Shown piece by piece: positions 17,841 to 25,553 of a stretch of DNA of 54,936 bases (position 1 is the first letter of the stretch; every line of letters starts with the position of its first letter). Source of the stretch: Bacteroidota bacterium. Its GTDB lineage: Bacteria; Bacteroidota; Bacteroidia; Flavobacteriales; Weeksellaceae. The stretch spans positions 1-54,936 of the forward strand of contig JAEWYW010000035.1 in the NCBI GenBank assembly GCA_023458535.1, read 5' to 3'. A program made the position numbers and the translations under genes. The notes under the pieces are model-generated. The model saw only the letters and a program-made list of their open reading frames with translations, did not search any database and had not been told where the DNA came from.

Positions 17841-17883
17841 TATACCAATGTATCAATTTACCAATGTAACAGTGATATGTTGG
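17841..17883. repeat. Low-complexity repeat arm between DUF6624 and paaJ
   Basis: Units ATACCAATGTATCAATTTACCAA and CAATGTAACAGTG repeat the AACAAT/ACCAAT theme of the other paa gaps. Only one arm type is clearly present here. Confidence 0.5.
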
Positions 17884-17898
17884 ATTTTTATTTAAATT

Positions 17899-18627
17899 TT
17901 ACTTTAATTTTTTCTTTTGCGATTGTGGATTAGATTTTTCACGAATTTTTAATGCTTCTTCTAATTTCATTGGTTTGTAAACATAGTCAGCACCAAAAAT
18001 ATCTTTTGCATAGTCTTCGACAGTATCCTCAAACCCTACCTTTTTTCGCAATTTGTTTACATTTTTTGCATTTTTTATAGGCCAAATAAAACTTGCTAAT
18101 TCTTTTTTACCTTCTTTATTTAAATACCTCAGAGTAGTACCTTGAGAACCATAAATTTGTTCTTCACCCAAATCCATTAAATAGCGGTCTTCCATTAATG
18201 CGGCATTTAAAAATGGTATTTCTCCTTTTTTTGCAGCATCTTTCACCATTTCTACATATTTAGATATTTTATCTGAATGTTGAATAACGTACCATGCTGC
18301 TTGATTAGTAGGTTCCCCAACAAGGCTTTTCCCAGGATAACCGTATTTTGTAATTATTCCTTCTATTTGTTTCAGATTAATACTATCTTGCTCTGCGACA
18401 AGTCTCCAACCTTTACCTTTGAATTCTTGTTCATCAACTTTCAAACTTTTTAAGATTTCACTCTTTTTCTCAGCTGAAATTCCATTATCAAATAATTTTC
18501 TGTAATCTTGATCTAATCTTAAAATTTCGTCTAGTTCTTTTTTAAGATTTTCATTGATAGTCTGACTAAAAACTGTAATGCAGCTGGTAAAAAATAAAAC
18601 CAAAGAAATAATATATTTCATCTTCAA
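17899..18627 (-). CDS. DUF6624-like secreted protein, copy 2
   Basis: The 242-residue product has an N-terminal signal peptide (about 1-21, ending near FSQ) without a clear lipobox cysteine in the right place. It shares with the gene at 15189-15854 the blocks 'YGYPGKSLVG', 'AWYVIQHSD', 'AALMEDRYLM', 'EEQIYGSQ' and 'IWPIKNAKNVNKLRKKVGF'. The C terminus is very lysine-rich. It follows paaI by 4 bases, so it is surely in the same transcript. Two diverged copies flanking paaJ/paaY suggest a local duplication. Function is unknown. Confidence 0.7.
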   Translation of the reverse strand: MKMKYIISLVLFFTSCITVFSQTINENLKKELDEILRLDQDYRKLFDNGISAEKKSEILKSLKVDEQEFKGKGWRLVAEQDSINLKQIEGIITKYGYPGKSLVGEPTNQAAWYVIQHSDKISKYVEMVKDAAKKGEIPFLNAALMEDRYLMDLGEEQIYGSQGTTLRYLNKEGKKELASFIWPIKNAKNVNKLRKKVGFEDTVEDYAKDIFGADYVYKPMKLEEALKIREKSNPQSQKKKLK

Positions 18628-18631
18628 AGTT

Positions 18632-19045
18632 TTATAGTTCTGTTACTTTTTTACCTATTTTATACACCGTTCCCACGAATTTCGCAACTAATTCATTGTT
18701 TTGATTGGTGATTTTGATGTCATAAATAGCGGTTTTCCTGGTGTCGTTTACCAAAATACTTTCTGCACGAAAAATGTCGCCTTCTTTACCTGCTTTTGTG
18801 AAATTAATTACACAGTTTAAAGCTACGGCGGCATCACCCGAATTATTAGAAGAAAAAGCCAAAGCCGAATCTGCAAAAGAAAAAGTGACACCTCCGTGAA
18901 CTGTCTTTAGACCGTTGATCATTTCCCGTTTGATGGGCATTTCGATGAGACAATAGTTTTCTTTAATATCAATCAGTTTTATATCCAACCATTGTGAAAA
19001 ATAATCTTGATTGAGCATATAATCTGCAACTTGTCTTGGATTCAT
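18632..19045 (-). CDS. paaI: PaaI hotdog thioesterase
   Basis: The 137-residue protein is a single hotdog domain with the PaaI-type motif VHGGVTFSFADSALAFSSN (about residues 48-66), which carries the catalytic HGG-x-D region. PaaI hydrolyses ring-hydroxylated phenylacetyl-CoA products that cannot continue in the pathway. It lies between paaH and a DUF6624 gene, 4 bases from the latter. The ATG at 19045 gives the normal family length. Confidence 0.9.
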   Translation of the reverse strand: MNPRQVADYMLNQDYFSQWLDIKLIDIKENYCLIEMPIKREMINGLKTVHGGVTFSFADSALAFSSNNSGDAAVALNCVINFTKAGKEGDIFRAESILVNDTRKTAIYDIKITNQNNELVAKFVGTVYKIGKKVTEL

Positions 19046-19070
19046 TATTTTTTATTTAAAATATTTATTT

Positions 19071-19103
19071 AAACCTAACAGGTTTTGAAAACCTCTTAGG
19101 TTT
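19071..19103. repeat. Palindromic repeat, B family copy 2
   Basis: AAACCTAACAGGTTTT (19071-19086) and AAAACCTCTTAGGTTT (19088-19103) form an inverted repeat of 16 bp with a single C-C mismatch. It sits between paaH and paaI. Its core is related to 15885-15912 by paired changes, which suggests the hairpin is what is kept. Confidence 0.7.
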
Positions 19104-19121
19104 GACAAAATTACCTTTATA

Positions 19122-20312
19122 TTACATTTTACGAAGCAAAGGACTTTGTCTGTATCTTTCTTCCTGATACTCTTCATAAAGGCTTTTCAAAGTTTCAGAA
19201 ATTTTGTTGTAACCAAGCTCCTTTCCCCATGCCAATAAACCTTTAGGATAGTTCACCCCTTTTTGCATGGCTAACTCTATGTCTTCATCAGTAGCCACCT
19301 GTAATCTTTTGGCTTCAACAGCTTCATTAATCAACATAGAAATGATTCTCATAAAAATGTATTGATACAAAGCATCATCTTTTATTGGTTCTGGATTGGT
19401 TGAATTTTCTGCGTAATTGTAAAAACCTCTTCCTGTTTTTCTGCCATGAAGTTTAGCCTCGGACATTCTTTGTTGCAACAAAGATGGTTTATACTTAGGA
19501 TCGTAAAAATAATCTTTGTAAACGGTTGTGGTTACCAAGAAATTTACATCCACACCAATGAGATCCATCAACTCGAAAGGTCCCATTTTGAAACCGCCCA
19601 AAGTTTTCATGGCGGCGTCCACTTGCTCCGGAGTGGCAATATTTTCTTCCACAATCCTTAACCCTTCTCCATAGTAAGGACGTGCAATTCTGTTGACAAT
19701 AAAACCTGGAATATCTTTTGCGATAACGGGAGATTTGCCCCAGTCCTTCATCAGATTATAAATTTTCTCTGGTAATTCTTCATCGGTTAAAAGACTTGGA
19801 ATTACTTCTACCAATGGCATTAATGGTGCGGGGTTAAAGAAATGAATACCAATGAAACGCTTAGGATGTTTTAATTCTGAACTTACAGATGTAATAGAAA
19901 TGGATGAAGTATTGGAACCAATGATGCAATTTTCAGAAACGTAATTTTCCAGTTCAGTGAAAACCTTTGTTTTGATCTCTTTATTTTCTATAATAGCTTC
20001 TATAATAAGATCGCAATCTTTGAAATCTTTCAATTCTACAGCAATAGAAATATTACTAAGAATTTCTTCCAATTTTTCTGACGTAATTTTCCCTTTATCA
20101 GAAAGTTTTAATAAGGTTTTCTCAAGATTTTGGGTAGCCGTTTCTACCTGTGCAGCATTGGCGTCGTATACTAAAACTTTGCAATTGTTGGTGGCTGCCA
20201 CCTGAGCAATCCCAATGCCCATGGTTCCTGCCCCGATTATTCCAACTGTTTTGATTTGACATTTTAGATTTGAGATTTGAGATTCGTCCATTTTTATTCT
20301 TGGTTCTTGCAT
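19122..20312 (-). CDS. paaH: PaaH: 3-hydroxyadipyl-CoA dehydrogenase
   Basis: The NAD-binding GAGTMGIGIAQ motif, IIGSNTSSISIT and the IHFFNPAPLMPLVEV block are those of 3-hydroxyacyl-CoA dehydrogenases, followed by one complete C-terminal dimerisation domain and a partial second one. It oxidises 3-hydroxyadipyl-CoA to the keto form. I start it at the ATG at 20312, just past the paaG stop; the longer frame to 20369 overlaps paaG. The first 25 residues are unlike the family and are encoded by repeat-like DNA (AATCTCAAATCTCAAATC), so the real start could also be the ATG at 20291. Confidence 0.88.
   Translation of the reverse strand: MQEPRIKMDESQISNLKCQIKTVGIIGAGTMGIGIAQVAATNNCKVLVYDANAAQVETATQNLEKTLLKLSDKGKITSEKLEEILSNISIAVELKDFKDCDLIIEAIIENKEIKTKVFTELENYVSENCIIGSNTSSISITSVSSELKHPKRFIGIHFFNPAPLMPLVEVIPSLLTDEELPEKIYNLMKDWGKSPVIAKDIPGFIVNRIARPYYGEGLRIVEENIATPEQVDAAMKTLGGFKMGPFELMDLIGVDVNFLVTTTVYKDYFYDPKYKPSLLQQRMSEAKLHGRKTGRGFYNYAENSTNPEPIKDDALYQYIFMRIISMLINEAVEAKRLQVATDEDIELAMQKGVNYPKGLLAWGKELGYNKISETLKSLYEEYQEERYRQSPLLRKM
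20252..20310. repeat. Repeat-derived DNA inside the 5' end of paaH
   Basis: On the minus strand the stretch reads in units of the type CAAGAACCAAGAAT, then AATCTCAAATCTCAAATCTA and ATGTCAAATC. The unit style is that of non-coding repeats elsewhere in the window, yet here it lies in frame with paaH. Confidence 0.5.
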
Positions 20313-20319
20313 CTTGATA

Positions 20320-21123
20320 TTACTTCCCTTTGTATTCTGGTTTTCTTTTTTCCAAGAAAGCGGCAACACCTTCTTTGAAATCGTGTGTTTCAGCGGCTTC
20401 CTGTTGATAGATGCCTTCCAAATCTAATTGTTCTGTAAGAGTGTGATCGTAAGATTTATTAAATGCTTTTTTGGTTAAACCTATTGCCTTCGTTGGTAAC
20501 TGAGCCAATTGCAGTAAAATTTCTTCGGCTTTCGCATCAAATTCTTCATCTCCAAAAACATCAGCAATTAGACCCAATTGTTTTGCCTCTGCAGCTGATA
20601 ATTTTTTACCCGTGAATGCTAAATAACTTGCCATCTGTCTTCCTAAAAGTTTAGGCAGGTAATACGTTCCTGCTGTGTCTGGTATTAAACCTATATTCAC
20701 AAAAGCTTGAGAAAAATATGCAGATTCTTTAGCAATAGCAAAATCGCAAATAAGTGCTAACATGGCTCCAGCACCAACGGCTGGTCCGTTGACCAATGCT
20801 ACAACGGGTTTAGAATTATTAACAATAGATTTCACCAAAGGATTGTAATAATCAATAACGATACGCTGAATAATTCTTTCTTCCTCAGCATCTTTTCCTA
20901 CAGCTAATGCTTCTTTAAGATTTTGCCCTGAACAAAAAGCTTTTCCACGTCCCGAAATGGCTATGCATCTTACTTTTTCGTCTTCATTGCATTCTTTCAT
21001 AAACTCGCGGAGTTCTTTCAGCATGAGCTTATTTAAAGAATTAAAACTTTCAGGTTGGTTGAGATAAACGATTTTCAGTTTCCCGTCTAATTTATTCTCG
21101 ATATCGAATTGTGAATACGTCAT
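20320..21123 (-). CDS. paaG: PaaG: 1,2-epoxyphenylacetyl-CoA isomerase
   Basis: This 267-residue crotonase has the CoA loop FCSGQNLKE and the oxyanion region VGAGAMLALICD. Both hydratase glutamates are absent (Met and Phe in their places). Asp149 in GLIPDTAGT matches the catalytic Asp of PaaG-type isomerases (E. coli Asp136). PaaG converts the epoxide to the oxepin and later moves a double bond. The assignment over PaaF rests on these residues. The gene follows paaD after a 219-base gap flanked by repeat arms. Confidence 0.88.
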   Translation of the reverse strand: MTYSQFDIENKLDGKLKIVYLNQPESFNSLNKLMLKELREFMKECNEDEKVRCIAISGRGKAFCSGQNLKEALAVGKDAEEERIIQRIVIDYYNPLVKSIVNNSKPVVALVNGPAVGAGAMLALICDFAIAKESAYFSQAFVNIGLIPDTAGTYYLPKLLGRQMASYLAFTGKKLSAAEAKQLGLIADVFGDEEFDAKAEEILLQLAQLPTKAIGLTKKAFNKSYDHTLTEQLDLEGIYQQEAAETHDFKEGVAAFLEKRKPEYKGK

Positions 21124-21127
21124 TTTT

Positions 21128-21342
21128 TTAATTTGAAAATGGGTTAATATCGTAATTTGATAATGTTCAAATTCTTTTGAATTATAAAAATAGCTTTAGA
21201 TTAATTTTCCGTTCTAATTTAATTTGAATATTTAAAAACCACCTACTTTAAAATCTAGAAAAACAAAGGTTAGCATTATTAAACTTTTAAAATACGAAGT
21301 CAAAAATTCTCAAATGATCTCATTTTCAAATTACCTAATTAT
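21128..21342. repeat. Gap between paaD and paaG, bounded by inverted low-complexity arms
   Basis: The arm near 21128-21172 (TAATTTGAAAATGGGTTAAT and TAATTTGATAATGTTCAAATT) faces its reverse-complement type near 21306-21342 (GATCTCATTTTCAAATTACC). The arms abut the start of paaG and the stop of paaD. The centre is AT-rich; I found no convincing promoter there. Confidence 0.5.
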
Positions 21343-21807
21343 TTAATGGCATTTAAAATAGTCAAAAGGCTCCAAACAATCGTTGCATTGATAGGAAGCC
21401 TTGCAAAGCGTAGATCCAAATCTAGAAATCTGCTTTGTATTTTCTGAACCGCATCTTGGGCATTTTTTAGGTTTCCCGATATGATGTTCATCTGCTCCTT
21501 TTTCTGGTGGTGTTATGCCGTAAGCTCTCAGTTTTTCCCGGGCTTCATCAGTCATCCAATCGGTTGTCCAAATCGGAAACATTTTGGTAACCACTTTTGC
21601 TTCCCAACCATTCTGCTTCATCATGGCAACGATGTCTTCTTCTATATTGAACATTGCCGGACAAGCCGAGTAAGTGGGCGTAATAACCACTTCGCAAGTA
21701 TTGTCACCTGTAATATTGGCTTCCCGAACAATACCCAATTCCACAATATTAATTACTGGAATTTCGGGATCGGGAATGGTTTTTAAAAGTTCTAAAAGAT
21801 TGTTCAA
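21343..21807 (-). CDS. paaD: PaaD, Fe-S/Zn assembly factor of the phenylacetyl-CoA epoxidase
   Basis: Residues 1-100 form a MIP18/DUF59 domain with 'PDPEIPVINIVELGIV' and 'TPTYSACPA' (Cys in the CxA segment). Residues 118-154 carry a zinc-ribbon-like CPRCG…C…CNDCLEPFDYFKCH. Both parts are diagnostic for PaaD, which is needed to mature the epoxidase. It comes after paaC with a gap of 82 bases filled by inverted repeat arms. Confidence 0.93.
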   Translation of the reverse strand: MNNLLELLKTIPDPEIPVINIVELGIVREANITGDNTCEVVITPTYSACPAMFNIEEDIVAMMKQNGWEAKVVTKMFPIWTTDWMTDEAREKLRAYGITPPEKGADEHHIGKPKKCPRCGSENTKQISRFGSTLCKASYQCNDCLEPFDYFKCH

Positions 21808-21810
21808 TTT

Positions 21811-21884
21811 TAATCTAACAATTTAACAATGTAACAATTTAACAATCATTGCTAGACTGTTAAATTGATACATCGATACATTAA
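21811..21884. repeat. Inverted low-complexity arms between paaC and paaD
   Basis: The left arm (AATTTAACAATGTAACAATTT) and the right arm (TGTTAAATTGATACATCGATACATT) are imperfect inverted copies around a centre near 21850. The arrangement allows a stem of about 25 bp. Confidence 0.65.
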
Positions 21885-21889
21885 TTTAT

Positions 21890-22636
21890 TTACCAAGTAC
21901 ATCCTGGATAAGCTCTTTGCATGTACTGCATTTCGCAGAGGATATACCCAAAATATTCGGTATGATAACCTGTTCTGGATTTTGGTTGCATGAATTCGCC
22001 TGCTGGATATTCTAATCCGAATTCTGCAAAATCTGCTTTTGTGATTTCTAAAAATTGCGCATACAACTCATCAGGATCAGCAGCAATATTTAACGCGATT
22101 AAATCGTCTTCGCCGTTTACTTTAGCAAAAAGTCCCTTCGTGTACTCCCAAATATTTTCTAAAGCATTTAGCAATCTGGTCTTACTTTCTTCAGTTCCTT
22201 GGGCGAAAATATTCATCCAAGATTTTGCATGGGTGTAATGGTATTTAACTTCTTTTAAAGATTTTTGAGCGATAGCCGATAGTTCTTCGTCTGCAGAAGT
22301 TGATAAGGCTTCATATAGCAACTTCTGATAGCTGGCAAAAACATAAGTTTTCGAAATGGTTTGTGCGTAATCTTCATTAGGAAGTTCTACCCAATGCGCG
22401 TTGAGATATTCGTTCTCGTAGCGCAGAAAAGCCAAATCGTCTTCTGATTTTGTACCATCTAGCTTTGAAGCATAAACATAGAAATTGTTTGCCTGGCCCA
22501 GTTCATCCAGCGCAATATTGGTTAATGCAATATCTTCTTCCAAATATGGACCTTCGCCACACCATTCCGACAGTCTTTGTCCCATGATAAGGCTGTCATC
22601 TGCTAATTTTAATAAGTAATTATGTAATGGATTCAT
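21890..22636 (-). CDS. paaC: PaaC, structural subunit of phenylacetyl-CoA epoxidase
   Basis: The 248-residue protein is a helical ferritin-like subunit ('LIMGQRLSEWCGEGPYLEEDIALTNIALDELGQANNFYVYASKL'). It keeps the four-helix layout of PaaC, which pairs with the catalytic PaaA without itself binding the diiron centre. The length and the AC order with PaaA/PaaB directly upstream make the assignment firm. Confidence 0.95.
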   Translation of the reverse strand: MNPLHNYLLKLADDSLIMGQRLSEWCGEGPYLEEDIALTNIALDELGQANNFYVYASKLDGTKSEDDLAFLRYENEYLNAHWVELPNEDYAQTISKTYVFASYQKLLYEALSTSADEELSAIAQKSLKEVKYHYTHAKSWMNIFAQGTEESKTRLLNALENIWEYTKGLFAKVNGEDDLIALNIAADPDELYAQFLEITKADFAEFGLEYPAGEFMQPKSRTGYHTEYFGYILCEMQYMQRAYPGCTW

Positions 22637-22649
22637 TTTTTTTCTTTTA

Positions 22650-22710
22650 GAGGTTAGATATTAGATATTAGATGTTAGACTAAATTTCTAACTTCTAATT
22701 TCTAACTTCT
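22650..22710. repeat. Inverted repeat of short T-A-G units between paaB and paaC
   Basis: GGTTAGATATTAGATATTAG and GATGTTAGA (22651-22679) face TCTAACTTCTAATTTCTAAC (22687-22706). The halves are inverted copies with some mismatches, so a hairpin of about 23 bp with a 7-base loop is possible. Confidence 0.7.
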
Positions 22711-22713
22711 TGA

Positions 22714-22995
22714 CTACATATTTTTCACATCATTTGGAATGTGGTAGAAAGTTGGATGACGGTAAAGTTTGTCATCTGCGGGATCGAAAAAAGCTTCCTG
22801 ATCTACACCTTCTGAAGAAATAATATATTTGCTAGGAACTACCCAAATGCAAGTTCCTTCCTTACGTCTGGTATAAACGTCTCTTGCGTTTTGTAGCGCC
22901 ATTTCAGCAGTTGGAGCCTGTACTGTTCCTGCATGTTTGTGGGATAATCCTGGTTTTGTTTGAATGAACACTTCCCACATATCTAAATTTGACAT
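22714..22995 (-). CDS. paaB: PaaB subunit of phenylacetyl-CoA epoxidase
   Basis: The 93-residue protein has the PaaB hallmarks: 'WEVFIQTKPGLSHKHAGTVQAPTAEMALQNARDVYTRRKEGTCIWVV'. PaaB bridges two PaaAC heterodimers and is needed for electron transfer from PaaE. It lies between paaA and paaC with repeat-filled gaps on both sides. Confidence 0.95.
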   Translation of the reverse strand: MSNLDMWEVFIQTKPGLSHKHAGTVQAPTAEMALQNARDVYTRRKEGTCIWVVPSKYIISSEGVDQEAFFDPADDKLYRHPTFYHIPNDVKNM

Positions 22996-23012
22996 AAAAA
23001 AATCTTTTTTTT

Positions 23013-23103
23013 AGTGTAGCAATTTATCAATTTAACAGTGCAACAATCATTTGAACACAGATAAACTGGTACATTGTTACATTTTTATACTGTTACATTT
23101 TTA
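23013..23103. repeat. Inverted low-complexity arms between paaA and paaB, reaching into the paaA 3' end
   Basis: The left arm has AGCAATTTATCAATTTAAC and the right arm GGTACATTGTTACATTTTTA followed by TACTGTTACATTTTTATTAG. The right arm extends past the paaA stop, so the last residues of PaaA (NVTV) are encoded by repeat units. Confidence 0.65.
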
Positions 23104-24017
23104 TTAGCAAAAGCTAAAGCAGCTTCCTTTACCCAAGCTCCATCTTTTTGAGCTTTTATCTTGGTTTGGATGCGTTTTTTGTTGGTAGGCCCATTCCCTT
23201 TTAAAACTTCCATAAATTCATCCCACGGAAGCTCCCCAAATTCATAATGACCTGTTTCCTCATTCCATTTTAAATCTTTATCTGGAATTGTAAGTCCCAA
23301 AAATTCAGCCTGAGGCACAGTAACATCTATAAATCTTTGACGAAGGCTATCATTACTCTCTCTTTTTACCCTGTAGTTCATAGAAAGTTTAGAGTTTGGA
23401 GAATGCTCATCATTAGGGCCAAACATCATTAAAGCTGGCCACCAGAAACGGTTTAAGGCTTCTTGAGCCATTTCTTTCTGCTCTTTCGTTCCTCTGCACA
23501 AAGCCATAAGAATCTCATAACCCTGTCTTTGGTGGAAAGATTCTTCTTTACAAATTCTTACCATGGCTCTTGAATACGGTCCGTAAGAATTTCCCATCAA
23601 CATTACCTGATTCATAATTGCAGCACCATCTACCAACCAACCAATAGCACCTATATCTGCCCAACTTAAGGTAGGATAGTTGAATATACTGGAATATTTT
23701 GCCTTCCCTGAAAGCATATCGTCGTAAGTAGCATCTCTGTTGGCTCTAATAGAACCATCAGCGAGGGTTTCTGTGGCTGCATACAAATACAAACCGTGCC
23801 CTGCTTCGTCCTGAACTTTGGCCAAAAGAGCCATCTTTCTCCTAAGAGAAGGCGCTCTAGAAATCCAGTTGGCTTCTGGAAGCATTCCCACAATTTCTGA
23901 ATGGGCATGCTGAGAAATTTGACGCACCAAAAGCTTTCGGTAATCGTCTGGCATTACGTCTTTAGGCTCCACTTTGTTTTCCTCGTGGACGTATTGCACA
24001 AATTTTTCTAAATCCAT
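23085..24017 (-). CDS. paaA: PaaA, catalytic diiron subunit of phenylacetyl-CoA epoxidase
   Basis: The 310-residue protein forms the diiron oxygenase that puts oxygen across the ring of phenylacetyl-CoA. 'QISQHAHSEIVGMLPE' and 'AKVQDEAGHGLYLY' carry ligands of the first helix pair, and 'CKEESFHQRQGYEIL' an ExxH of the second. I start at the ATG at 24017 (MDLEKFVQYV), giving the E. coli length (309); the longer frame to 24113 overlaps orf86. The last four residues are encoded in repeat DNA. Confidence 0.96.
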   Translation of the reverse strand: MDLEKFVQYVHEENKVEPKDVMPDDYRKLLVRQISQHAHSEIVGMLPEANWISRAPSLRRKMALLAKVQDEAGHGLYLYAATETLADGSIRANRDATYDDMLSGKAKYSSIFNYPTLSWADIGAIGWLVDGAAIMNQVMLMGNSYGPYSRAMVRICKEESFHQRQGYEILMALCRGTKEQKEMAQEALNRFWWPALMMFGPNDEHSPNSKLSMNYRVKRESNDSLRQRFIDVTVPQAEFLGLTIPDKDLKWNEETGHYEFGELPWDEFMEVLKGNGPTNKKRIQTKIKAQKDGAWVKEAALAFANKNVTV

Positions 24018-24036
24018 ATTTTTTTGTTCTTTTTTA

Positions 24037-24297
24037 TTAAGATAATCCACTGTCCACGAGCTCGTCTTTAACATAAAGCCCCACACGCAGATCGGAAAAT
24101 TCGCCAGCAACAAAATTTACCAATTTGTTGCCATCTTTTATTTGATATTCTTTGAAGAAATACACTTGTCCTTCATGCGGACTTCTTACTTCTACTTTTC
24201 TATCATTGCAGAACCAATAGTGGTTCCAGATATTAAGACCTTCTACACGAAACTCTTTATCTACTTCTATAAATGATGCAAACTTCCAATTAGCCAT
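24037..24297 (-). CDS. orf86: small unknown protein inside the epoxidase operon
   Basis: The 86-residue protein begins MANWKFASFIEVDKEF and contains 'WNHYWFCNDRKVEVRSPHEGQVYFFKEYQIKDGNKLVNFVAGEFSDLRVGLYV'. It looks like a small soluble beta-rich fold, with no signal peptide and a single Cys. I recognise no family. It lies between paaE and paaA, 19 bases before paaA, so it should be co-expressed with the epoxidase subunits. Standard paa operons in E. coli have no gene here. Confidence 0.7.
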   Translation of the reverse strand: MANWKFASFIEVDKEFRVEGLNIWNHYWFCNDRKVEVRSPHEGQVYFFKEYQIKDGNKLVNFVAGEFSDLRVGLYVKDELVDSGLS

Positions 24298-24368
24298 GAT
24301 TTCTAATTTTATGGGTTAGGGTTACTAATTTACCAATAAATTTGCAAAGGCTAATTTGAATTTTTAAA

Positions 24369-24464
24369 AATGTATCAATCTAACTGTGTAACAATTTGCC
24401 AATAACGAATTAATTCCGAACGAAAATATTGTAACATTGATAAATCGTTATATTGTTACATTAT
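24369..24464. repeat. Inverted low-complexity arms between paaE and orf86
   Basis: AATGTATCAATCTAACTGTG and TAACAATTTGCC (left) face GTAACATTGATAAATCGTTA and TATTGTTACATTATTT (right). The right arm ends exactly at the paaE stop codon. A gap of about 170 bases separates the genes and this repeat fills most of it. Confidence 0.65.
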
Positions 24465-25553
24465 TTAAACATCATAATTCAGCATCACCACATTGGTTGT
24501 TGGGTGACATTGGCAAGTGAGTACAAAACCTCTTTCCACTTCGTCATCTGTTAACGCATAATTTTTCTCCATAAAAACTTCACCTTCCAATACCTGAGCT
24601 TTACACGTACAGCAAACCCCTCCCTTACAAGAGAAAGGCAATGGCAGTTGCTCTTTAATTCCTTTATCAAGAATACTTTCTTTTTTAGAATTTAAATGGA
24701 AAGAATATTCGTCATCATCAATAATAACGGTCACCATACTTTCTAAGTTAGGAATGGCTTTAAATTCTTCACTCATCTCCTCTGCATTTTCCTCCTCTGG
24801 CGGTGTGTAGTATTCGTACATTACCTGTATGGCTGGGACTTTTTTATCTTTTTTCAGATAATCAGAAATGCCCTTAATCATATCCGAAGGTCCACAAATA
24901 AAATAGGTAGCATTCTGAACAGGAATTTCTGTAAATCTTTCGAAAAGCTGGTCTAATTTTTCAGGAGAAATTCTTCCCTCAAATACCGGATCAACATGCT
25001 TTTCTCGACTTACTAGGTAAATGACTTTAAAGCGGTCTCCAAACTCCACCAACATTTTTTCTACCTCATCTTTCTTTAAAATATGAGACAAACCTCTATT
25101 ACTGTAAAAAAGGTAAGCATTAGAATTGGGCTCCTGATACAGAGCTTCTTTGATATTGGATAAAATAGGACTGATACCACTTCCCGCAGCCAACCCGATA
25201 TAGGTTTTGGCATTTGTAGGATGGTGACTTGTGTTGAAATGTCCCATTGGAGCCATTACTTCAAGCTCGTCACCCAGTTTTAAATCGTTATTGAAAATGG
25301 TAGAAACTTTTCCGCCTTCCAAAACTTTCACCAACACTTCCAGCGAATCGCATTTTTCGCTTGGTGCATTGATGATGGAATAAGAACGTCTCTCATCATT
25401 GCCATCCACCATAACTCTAAAATTGAGATATTGCCCCTGCTTAAATCTGAATTTATCCTTCAGCTCTTCAGGAATGGCAACAGCGATATTTACTGCATCA
25501 TCCGTGTCTTTCTGGACTTTTACTGTTTTTAATTTGTAAAATGCGTTATTCAT
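24465..25553 (-). CDS. paaE: PaaE, reductase of phenylacetyl-CoA epoxidase
   Basis: The 362-residue protein is a ferredoxin-NADP-type reductase: FAD domain with RRSYSI (about 56-61), NAD(P) domain with GLAAGSGISPI, and a C-terminal plant-type [2Fe-2S] domain with CKGGVCCTC and a last Cys in TCQC (C-x4-C-x2-C…C). It passes electrons from NADPH to PaaA. The A of its ATG is the second A of the paaK stop (TAATG), so translation should be coupled to paaK. Confidence 0.95.
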   Translation of the reverse strand: MNNAFYKLKTVKVQKDTDDAVNIAVAIPEELKDKFRFKQGQYLNFRVMVDGNDERRSYSIINAPSEKCDSLEVLVKVLEGGKVSTIFNNDLKLGDELEVMAPMGHFNTSHHPTNAKTYIGLAAGSGISPILSNIKEALYQEPNSNAYLFYSNRGLSHILKKDEVEKMLVEFGDRFKVIYLVSREKHVDPVFEGRISPEKLDQLFERFTEIPVQNATYFICGPSDMIKGISDYLKKDKKVPAIQVMYEYYTPPEEENAEEMSEEFKAIPNLESMVTVIIDDDEYSFHLNSKKESILDKGIKEQLPLPFSCKGGVCCTCKAQVLEGEVFMEKNYALTDDEVERGFVLTCQCHPTTNVVMLNYDV

